Origin: an uncultured Alphaproteobacteria bacterium
Lineage (GTDB): Bacteria > Pseudomonadota > Alphaproteobacteria > HIMB59 > GCA-002718135
Direction of reading: 5' to 3'
Length of the DNA stretch: 64,000 nt
NCBI GenBank assembly: GCA_902621165.1
Contig: CACNKX010000007.1
Location: 1-64,000, forward strand
The notes beneath the pieces are model-generated. The model was not told the origin of the DNA. It saw nothing but the letters and a program-made list of their open reading frames with translations, and did not search any database. The translations under genes were made by a program, and so were the position numbers. Positions 57,755 through 64,000 of this stretch are shown piece by piece. Position 1 is the stretch's first letter; each line of letters starts with the position of its first letter.

Positions 57755-59155
57755 TTAATTATCTCTATATTGATTTAATCTATCAATAGTATCTTTTTTA
57801 CCTAATATTACAAAAATATCAGAAATTGAAGGCCCTTGATAGGAATTTATTAGTAAAAATCTTATTGGTTTACCTAAAACAGGGAATTTAATTTTATTAT
57901 TTTTTAAAAAATCATTTATGACATTTTGAATATTATCCCTATTCCAATCATTTATTTCCATAATTAAATTTAAAAATTCTTTAAAAATACTATCAAATTC
58001 TGAGGTCAGTTTTTCTGTCTTATTTATTTTATAATTTTCATCAAAATAAATTTTAATTGTATCATGCAAATCACTTAGTTTTTTAATATCTTTTTTATAA
58101 ACATTAAAAATATTTTTCATTTTTGTCTCATCTTTTTGTAGAAATTTATTTAATTCAACATCACTTTCACAAAAGTTTATGAATTCTTCTATTCCGTTTT
58201 CTTTTCTTAAATAAAAATTATTAAAAAAATCTAATTTATCAAAACTAAATATACTAGATGATTTAGATAAATTTGATATTTCAAAATTTTCAATTATTTC
58301 CTCTAATTCAATAGTTTCTGATTTCTCTTGGTTATTTGACCAACCTAAAAGTATAAGATTGTTAATAATTGCTTCTTTTAAATAACCGTCTTTTTTTAAA
58401 TCTAAAATATTTACGGCACCATGTCTTTTTGATAATTTTGTTCCATCTTCACCGTGAATAAGAGGAATATGAGCATATTGAGGTATATTCCAATTCATAA
58501 ATTTATATATGTAGTATTGTCTAAAAGTATTAATAAAATGATCGTCACCTCTAATAATATAATTGACTCCTAAATCATGATCATCCACTACTACAGATAA
58601 CATATACGTTGGTGATTGATCTTTTCTTAGTAGAATGAAATCATCTAACTCTAAATTTGCTACTGTAACGTCTCCTTGAATTGTATCTTTAATTTTTAAA
58701 TTGCCTTCATCCGGTACATCTAATCTAACTACAAAACCTTCATCTCTACTTTGAATATCATTATCATTTTTACATTCAGTACATATTTTTTTAGAATAAT
58801 TTTTATTTTCTTTAATTAACTTTCTTTGGTTAGCTATTTTTTCTTCAGAACATACGCATTTAAAAGCTTGTTTTTTTTGAAGTAATTCTCTAGCAATTTT
58901 TTGATGCCTTAATAATCTTTTAGATTGAACTTGAATTTCCTCATCCCAATTAAGCCCAAGCCATTTTAAAGAATTAGTTATGTTATCTGTGTACTCTTGT
59001 TTTGATCTTTCATGATCTGTATCCTCAATTCTCAAGTAAAATTTAGATGATGCTGATTTTTTACTTACAATATAATTAATTAAAGCAGTTCTAGCACCTC
59101 CAAGATGTAGATTGCCAGTAGGAGAGGGCGCAAATCGTGTTTGTAAGATAGTCAT
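57755..59155 (-). CDS. gltX: Glutamyl-tRNA synthetase
   Basis: Charges tRNA-Glu. The 466-residue class I synthetase has the HIGH-type [17 protein letters not shown] at residues 7-23, the zinc-site cysteines CVCSEEK and ICTECKND, and the KMSKS-type KLSKRHGAV. Gene order gltX-gltA-lpxB is the alphaproteobacterial pattern. In many relatives comEC precedes gltX after lexA; here lexA is the neighbour, 20 nt away. Confidence 0.96.
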   Translation of the reverse strand: MTILQTRFAPSPTGNLHLGGARTALINYIVSKKSASSKFYLRIEDTDHERSKQEYTDNITNSLKWLGLNWDEEIQVQSKRLLRHQKIARELLQKKQAFKCVCSEEKIANQRKLIKENKNYSKKICTECKNDNDIQSRDEGFVVRLDVPDEGNLKIKDTIQGDVTVANLELDDFILLRKDQSPTYMLSVVVDDHDLGVNYIIRGDDHFINTFRQYYIYKFMNWNIPQYAHIPLIHGEDGTKLSKRHGAVNILDLKKDGYLKEAIINNLILLGWSNNQEKSETIELEEIIENFEISNLSKSSSIFSFDKLDFFNNFYLRKENGIEEFINFCESDVELNKFLQKDETKMKNIFNVYKKDIKKLSDLHDTIKIYFDENYKINKTEKLTSEFDSIFKEFLNLIMEINDWNRDNIQNVINDFLKNNKIKFPVLGKPIRFLLINSYQGPSISDIFVILGKKDTIDRLNQYRDN

Positions 59156-59175
59156 CTAAAAATTAAGATAAACTA

Positions 59176-59802
59176 TTAATTATATTTTCTTATAATACCA
59201 GATAAAGTACCTTGGACTTGTATTTCACCTGCTTCATATTCCTTTGTTTGAAAACTTTGATTAGCAGGAATTAACAAAACCTTGTTTCGATCAAATTTAA
59301 TAGTTTTTAGAGTAACCTCGTTATCTTGTGTAATCACAGCTGCAATTTTTCCATTTTCAACATTATTTGTCTTTTTTATCACAGCAATATCACCGTCAAA
59401 TATTCCTTTATCTATCATAGATAGACCTTTTACTTTTAATCCAAAATATTTAGCATTTGGCGATGTCATCGAAGAGGGTACTGAAACAAATTCATCAGCA
59501 TTTTCAATAGCTTCTATTGCTTCACCTGCAGCTATTGCACCAATTAATGGGATATTAATGCTATTTGACAAAGAATTTTCATTATCAATATTATCTTTAT
59601 TAATAATTTCCATTGCTCTTGCCTTGTGCTTTAATCTTTTAATAAAACCTCTTTCTTCTAGACTTGTTATTAATCTATGAATACCTGACTTTGATTTCAG
59701 ATTAACTGCACTTTTCATTTCCTCAAAAGAAGGGGAAATTTCATTACTTGAAATGTAATTTTTTAAATAATCGTATAGCTCTTTTTGTTTTTTAGTAAGC
59801 AT
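59176..59802 (-). CDS. lexA: SOS repressor LexA
   Basis: Represses DNA-damage genes and cuts itself when RecA is active. The 208-residue product starts at the ATG at 59802, as the family begins MLTKKQKELYDYLKNYI. It has a winged-helix domain (1-65), the cleavage site Ala92-Gly93 in IGAIAAGEAI, the catalytic Ser128 in KGLSMID and Lys166 in NEVTLK. A longer frame to 59832 is rejected because it would place the SOS box inside the gene. Confidence 0.95.
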   Translation of the reverse strand: MLTKKQKELYDYLKNYISSNEISPSFEEMKSAVNLKSKSGIHRLITSLEERGFIKRLKHKARAMEIINKDNIDNENSLSNSINIPLIGAIAAGEAIEAIENADEFVSVPSSMTSPNAKYFGLKVKGLSMIDKGIFDGDIAVIKKTNNVENGKIAAVITQDNEVTLKTIKFDRNKVLLIPANQSFQTKEYEAGEIQVQGTLSGIIRKYN

Positions 59803-59806
59803 TATC

Positions 59807-59821
59807 GTTCTATATATGTTC
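59807..59821 (-). promoter_or_regulatory. lexA: LexA operator (SOS box) of lexA
   Basis: On the plus strand GTTC (59807-59810), seven bases TATATAT, then GTTC (59818-59821); on the gene strand this reads GAAC-N7-GAAC. This direct repeat is the established LexA box of Alphaproteobacteria. It lies 5 nt before the lexA start, so LexA should repress its own synthesis. A near match GATC-N7-GAAC at 59827-59841 may be a second site. Confidence 0.88.
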
Positions 59822-59870
59822 TTTAAGATCAAAACAAGAACAAATGTAAATATCTATATTTTTCAGTTAT

Positions 59871-60326
59871 TTAAATATTAGATTTACCACCTGTTTTCGA
59901 AACAAGGTGTATATTTTGAATTATAATTTTTTTATTTAAGTACTTACACATGTCATAAATTGTCAGACAGCTAATTGTAACTGCAGTTAATGCCTCCATT
60001 TCCACACCAGTATTTGCATTTGTTTTTACTGTACTTTTGATAATAAAACTAAATTTTTTGTCATTTTTTATAACCTCAATATTTATGTGATTGATTGGAA
60101 TATTATGACAAAGCGGTATCAATCTAGAAGTTTCTTTTGCTCCCATAATACCACCAATTATTGCAGTTTTTTCAAGATTCCCTTTTTTTGTCTCAAATGA
60201 TTTTATTTTTTTAAATGTTTCTTTATCAAATTTAATTTCACCAGAGGCTACTGCTACTCTTTCTGTGACATCTTTATTTGATACGTCAATTATATAAGGA
60301 TTTCCTTTTTTATTAATATGACTCAT
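59871..60326 (-). CDS. moaC: Cyclic pyranopterin monophosphate synthase
   Basis: Second step of molybdenum cofactor synthesis. The 151-residue protein has VIDVSNKDVTERVAVASGEI, GGIMGAKETSRLIPLCHN and GVEMEALTAVTISCLTIYDM, the normal blocks. It is in the usual alphaproteobacterial place after trpC (14-nt overlap). moeA, which usually follows, is missing before lexA. Confidence 0.95.
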   Translation of the reverse strand: MSHINKKGNPYIIDVSNKDVTERVAVASGEIKFDKETFKKIKSFETKKGNLEKTAIIGGIMGAKETSRLIPLCHNIPINHINIEVIKNDKKFSFIIKSTVKTNANTGVEMEALTAVTISCLTIYDMCKYLNKKIIIQNIHLVSKTGGKSNI

Positions 60327-61113
60327 TTAAAAGCAATTCTCCAATTTTCTTTTCTTTATCTTTAGATTTTAACAAACTTTCTCCAATTAAAAAATTATAT
60401 ATCCCTGTCGAATTAAATTTTTTTATATCATCAGAAGTTTTAATTCCACTCTCTGCAATTAAAATATAATCATTAATTAAATTTTTATTCAAATTTATTG
60501 AGTTATTTAAATTGATTTCAAGACTTTTAAGGTTTCTATTATTAATTCCAATCACAGGGTAGTCTAATTTGATTGCTCTTTTTAGTTCGTCTTCATCATG
60601 GACCTCTATAATACAATCTAATTTTAATTCATTTGCATAATTTATAAATTCTATTGCTTGAGCGTCTGATAGTATTGATAAAATTAATAATATACAATCA
60701 GCTTGATAAATCTTACTTTCTAAAATTTGATATTTATCAATAATAAAATCTTTTCTTAAAATAGGTAAATTTGTTTTCTTTTTTACCAGCGATAAATGAT
60801 CAATATTTCCTAAAAAATATTTACTTTCTGTTAAAATCGATAACGCTCCAACGCCAGATCTTTCATATAAAATAGCAATGTCTTCTGGTTTGTAATCTGA
60901 AATTATTTCACCTGCACTTGGACTTTGTTTTTTTACTTCGCCAATTATAAAATTTTTTTTATTTTTTTGAGCTGAAATTAATTTATCTTTAAATTCACGT
61001 TTCTCTAATTTTGAGGAAATTAATTTTTCTAATGTTTTAAAAGAACATCTTTTTTTTGTTTCTTCTAATTCTTTTAATTTATCTTCACAAATTTTTTGAA
61101 GTATATTACTCAT
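60313..61113 (-). CDS. trpC: Indole-3-glycerol phosphate synthase
   Basis: Closes the indole ring in tryptophan synthesis. The 266-residue TIM barrel has GEVKKQSPSAG, LSILTESKYFLGN, LRKDFIIDKYQILES, VIGINNRNLKSLE and ESGIKTSDDI, where the catalytic lysines and glutamates lie. It overlaps trpD by 8 nt and moaC by 14 nt. The trpF part found fused in enterobacteria is absent. Confidence 0.96.
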   Translation of the reverse strand: MSNILQKICEDKLKELEETKKRCSFKTLEKLISSKLEKREFKDKLISAQKNKKNFIIGEVKKQSPSAGEIISDYKPEDIAILYERSGVGALSILTESKYFLGNIDHLSLVKKKTNLPILRKDFIIDKYQILESKIYQADCILLILSILSDAQAIEFINYANELKLDCIIEVHDEDELKRAIKLDYPVIGINNRNLKSLEINLNNSINLNKNLINDYILIAESGIKTSDDIKKFNSTGIYNFLIGESLLKSKDKEKKIGELLLNESY

Positions 61114-62107
61114 TAATTAGTGAGTTTACAAAATTTTTTGTAATTCCTTCTTCAATTGTTTTTTTTGCTAATTCAAAACTATCTTTTAGATTATTTCTTA
61201 AATTGGATAAATATATTGCCGCTCCTGCATTTATCTCTACAATCATTTGAAATTCTCTGTAGTCGCCGTTAATCATTTTATTAAAGCAATTTGCATTATA
61301 TTCTGGATCTCCACCTTTTATATCTTCTAATTTAATTAAATCATAACCATAGTCTCTTGGATCAAAACTATATTCCAGAACTTTATTATCTTTCAATTCA
61401 TTAATTAGAGTATTATCTGATAAACTTATTTCATCTAAACCATCCAATCCGTGAACAACCATCGCTTTTTCAGAACCCAGTTCTTTTAAGCAGTTACAAT
61501 GCATAGAAACTAAATCTCTTGAATAGACACCTAGAAGCTGTTTACTTGCTTTAGCAGGATTTGTAAGAGGGCCTAATAAATTAAAAATTGTACGTGTAGC
61601 TAAATTCTTACGAACATTAATTACATTCTTCATGGCAGAATGATGATTTTGAGCAAATAAAAAGCAAAAATTTTTATTTGATAATAAGTTTTCTAAATCT
61701 TCTACATTATTTGTAATCTTATAACCTATTTTTTCTAGCATATCTGCAGAACCTGATTTTGAACTAACCGAACGGTTACCATGCTTTGCTATAGTAACGC
61801 CAGCACTTGCAGCAACTATTGCTGCACTTGTTGATATATTTAATGTGTCTTTCATATCTCCACCAGTGCCACAAGTATCAATTGTATTTTCAGGAGAGTT
61901 TATTTTTAGAGATTTCTCTCTCATTACTTTGGCTGCACCGATAATTTCTTCTTTTGTTTCACCTTTTAACTTTAAACCAATTAGTATTGATGTAATTTTA
62001 ATATCATCTAACTCTCCACTCATAATTTTATTGAATATATACATACTCTCTTCAATATTCAGATTTTGTTGTTCGAGAATTTTATTTAATATTAAAGTTT
62101 GATCCAT
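61106..62107 (-). CDS. trpD: Anthranilate phosphoribosyltransferase
   Basis: Adds phosphoribose to anthranilate. The 333-residue protein has the PRPP-binding CGTGGDMKDTLNIST (about 80-94), KHGNRSVSSKSGSADMLE and FNLLGPLTNPA, all characteristic. It overlaps trpG by one base. Confidence 0.96.
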   Translation of the reverse strand: MDQTLILNKILEQQNLNIEESMYIFNKIMSGELDDIKITSILIGLKLKGETKEEIIGAAKVMREKSLKINSPENTIDTCGTGGDMKDTLNISTSAAIVAASAGVTIAKHGNRSVSSKSGSADMLEKIGYKITNNVEDLENLLSNKNFCFLFAQNHHSAMKNVINVRKNLATRTIFNLLGPLTNPAKASKQLLGVYSRDLVSMHCNCLKELGSEKAMVVHGLDGLDEISLSDNTLINELKDNKVLEYSFDPRDYGYDLIKLEDIKGGDPEYNANCFNKMINGDYREFQMIVEINAGAAIYLSNLRNNLKDSFELAKKTIEEGITKNFVNSLINE

Positions 62108-62676
62108 TATTTTGCTAAGTTTAAAAAGTTTTTTAAAATAATTTTACCCATATCAGTACCTATACTTTCTGGATGAAATTGTAGTCCAAATATTGGTAAT
62201 TTTTTATGTGCAATACCCATTATAATCTTATTATTTGTTTCAGCAGTAATTAAAAAATCTTTAGGCATAGTTCTTTTATCAATTATAAGTGAGTGATATC
62301 TAGTTGCTTTAAATTTTCTTTCTACATTTTTAAATATAGAGTGTCCAAAGTGATTAATTGTATCAACTTTTCCATGCATGATTTCTTTGCATTTAATGAT
62401 TTTACCTCCAAAAGCTTGACCAATAGTTTGATGTCCTAAACAAATGCCAAGTATAGGAAATTGTTTTGATAATTCTGCAACGATATTAAGACTTATTCCA
62501 GCTTCATTTGGTGTGCACGGACCTGGTGAAATAACTATTGATTTAGGTTTTAATTTACGAATTTTATTTATAGAAATCTTGTCATTTCTAAAAACAACAA
62601 CCTTCTGATTTAAATCCAATAAGTAGTGTTTTACATTGTAAGTAAAACTATCATAATTATCTATCAGCAATATCAT
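62107..62676 (-). CDS. trpG: Anthranilate synthase component II (glutamine amidotransferase)
   Basis: Supplies ammonia to TrpE for anthranilate. The 189-residue protein has IDNYDSFTYN at the N-terminus, the active cysteine 79 in GICLGHQTIGQAFGG, and the His-Glu pair in FGLQFHPESIGT. It may also serve PabA function if no separate gene exists. It overlaps trpE by 4 nt. Confidence 0.94.
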   Translation of the reverse strand: MILLIDNYDSFTYNVKHYLLDLNQKVVVFRNDKISINKIRKLKPKSIVISPGPCTPNEAGISLNIVAELSKQFPILGICLGHQTIGQAFGGKIIKCKEIMHGKVDTINHFGHSIFKNVERKFKATRYHSLIIDKRTMPKDFLITAETNNKIIMGIAHKKLPIFGLQFHPESIGTDMGKIILKNFLNLAK

Positions 62677-64000
62677 ATATCGAATTTGTATGAATCCTCT
62701 GCAGCTGCCATTAAAGCACTAGCTTTATTCAAAATTTCTTGATGTTCATTTTTTGGGACTGAGTCATAAACTATTCCAGCACCAGCCTGAATGTATAATT
62801 TACTATCTTTTACAAGTCCAGTCCTCAAACTAATACAAGTATCCATGTCTCCATTAGAATCAAAATAACCCATACAACCAGCATAAAAACTTCTATTTAA
62901 ATTTTCAAGTTCCTCTATGATTTCCATCGCTCTTATTTTTGGTGCACCAGAAACTGTACCTGCTGGAAATCCAGCCATTAAAGCATCTAGAGCATCTAAA
63001 TTATTATCTATTTTTCCCTCAACGTTTGAAACAATATGCATTACATGAGAGTAGTATTCTATAATCATCTTTTCAGTAACATTCACTGTTCCTTTTTTTG
63101 CAACGCGACCAACATCGTTCCTTCCTAAATCTAAAAGCATTAAGTGTTCTGCGAGTTCTTTGTTATCATTCAGTAAGTCATTAGATAAATAAAGGTCTTC
63201 AGAGGCATTCTTTCCTCTTTTTCTTGTTCCAGCAATTGGTCTTATCGTAACTTTTTTGTTTCTTAATTGAACCATTAATTCTGGACTAGATGCAACAAGG
63301 CCAATTTTATCGAAGTTAAGATTTACAAGATAAGGAGATGGATTTAGTCGTCTTAACGATCTATAAAGATTGACTGCTTTTAAATTATATTTTGTTTCAA
63401 ATCTCTGTGAAGGCACAACTTGGAAGATATCTCCATTTTTAATATATTCTTTTGCTTTATTTACAATTTTATAAAATTGTTCTTTCTTGAAATTTGATTT
63501 AAATTTTAATTTAGATTTTTTATTTTTCTTTTGCGCAGGTTTTAAAATACTTTTTTCTAACTTTTTAATTGTTTTATCAATAAGTAATTTATTTTTTCTA
63601 TAGGCTTTTTCTGCTGAGATTTTTTTACTTGGATACGTAACTGTCATAAGGGAAATAATATCTTTAATATTATCAAAAACTGCGACAATTTTTGGTCTGA
63701 TTAAAATTGCATCAGGTATTCTTATATTGTCTTTATTACTTAGTTTAATTTTTTCAATATATTGAATCATTGGATATCCTAGATATCCAACTAGTGTTGG
63801 GAAAGGAACGTCAATTTCATTATTTTTAAATTTTGAAATTTTTACAAGTTCTTTAAGACTATGAATTGGCTTTTGATCTAGTTTATAATCAAAATTATGA
63901 TCCAAATATTTTATTTTTGCCTTACCTTTTTCAACTGTCCAAATTAAATCTGGATCACAACCAAGTAATGAGTAACGCCCTCTTTTACTTCCACCCTCTA
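62673..64000 (-). CDS. trpE: Anthranilate synthase component I, 5'-partial
   Basis: Makes anthranilate from chorismate; first enzyme of tryptophan synthesis. The open frame runs through the window edge: before the internal TTG at 63905 it continues with GGSKRGRYSLLGCDPDLIW, a normal TrpE piece, so the start lies outside. The visible part has VVPSQRFET, SSPELMVQL, PIAGTRKRGK, LLDLGRNDVGRVAKKGTV, GAPKIRAMEII and YIQAGAGIVYDSVP, the chorismate-binding core. It heads the trpE-G-D-C-moaC group. Confidence 0.95.
   Translation of the reverse strand, partial: EGGSKRGRYSLLGCDPDLIWTVEKGKAKIKYLDHNFDYKLDQKPIHSLKELVKISKFKNNEIDVPFPTLVGYLGYPMIQYIEKIKLSNKDNIRIPDAILIRPKIVAVFDNIKDIISLMTVTYPSKKISAEKAYRKNKLLIDKTIKKLEKSILKPAQKKNKKSKLKFKSNFKKEQFYKIVNKAKEYIKNGDIFQVVPSQRFETKYNLKAVNLYRSLRRLNPSPYLVNLNFDKIGLVASSPELMVQLRNKKVTIRPIAGTRKRGKNASEDLYLSNDLLNDNKELAEHLMLLDLGRNDVGRVAKKGTVNVTEKMIIEYYSHVMHIVSNVEGKIDNNLDALDALMAGFPAGTVSGAPKIRAMEIIEELENLNRSFYAGCMGYFDSNGDMDTCISLRTGLVKDSKLYIQAGAGIVYDSVPKNEHQEILNKASALMAAAEDSYKFDI

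Noticed and set aside
59803-59832. Upstream extension of lexA by ten codons
   Set aside because: It would put the SOS box inside the gene; the family starts with MLTKKQKELYDYL at 59802.

Overview
The window is a gene-dense, strongly AT-rich stretch of a free-living, streamlined Alphaproteobacterium, most likely Pelagibacterales (SAR11) or a relative. The reasons are the low GC, the almost complete lack of spacers, many 1-47 nt gene overlaps, and classical alphaproteobacterial gene order. The order includes tig-clpP-clpX-lon-hupB-tRNA-nuoA..N, nuoN-birA-coaX-rnj-DUF1467-proS-lolC-lolD-dnaE, rpsB-tsf-pyrH-frr-uppS-cdsA-dxr-bamA-lpx and trpE-G-D-C-moaC-lexA-gltX-gltA. RNA elements known from marine alphaproteobacteria also occur: a tandem glutamine (glnA-type) riboswitch before glnA and a structured leader before rpsB. 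I saw no insertion sequence, phage, CRISPR array or rRNA, and no gap over 300 bases without a gene.

Layout. 1-1732: hisD (5' end cut by the window and apparently frameshifted in a poly-A run), infA, a small yacG missed by length cut-offs, and tRNA-Phe. 1826-8461: a more variable section with a methyltransferase, a glycosyltransferase, two amino-acid ABC permeases without their partners, a c'-type cytochrome, an IolE-like protein, a glutamine amidotransferase and glycerol kinase. 8465-13656 (minus strand): parE, glnA with its riboswitch and terminator, glnB and an aminotransferase. 13709-20198: tRNA-His, tRNA-Leu, the trigger factor/ClpP/ClpX/Lon protein quality-control block, hupB, tRNA-Val, tRNA-Asp. 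20299-34074: the complete 14-gene NADH dehydrogenase operon. 34078-44094: birA, coaX, RNase J, DUF1467, proS, lolC/E, lolD, dnaE. 44120-56419: translation, isoprenoid, phospholipid and lipid A/outer-membrane genes. 56394-64000 (minus strand): gltA, gltX, lexA with an SOS box, moaC, and the trpC-D-G-E cluster running off the right edge.

How the parts work together. glnB (PII), glnA and the tandem glutamine riboswitch form a nitrogen-assimilation module in which control of glnA by RNA is the clearest regulatory signal. The PII T-loop is unusual. The bam/skp/lpx genes make and assemble the outer membrane together with LolCDE. nuoA-N gives the respiratory complex I. Several genes normally found in these conserved blocks (rseP between dxr and bamA, moeA and comEC around lexA) are absent here, which fits genome reduction. 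The most interesting items are the glnA riboswitch pair with its hairpin, the rpsB leader pseudoknot, the LexA operator that also fixes the lexA start, the odd PII T-loop, the methyltransferase-glycosyltransferase-permease operon, and the hisD frameshift. I did not find convincing evidence of a wholly new biological system.
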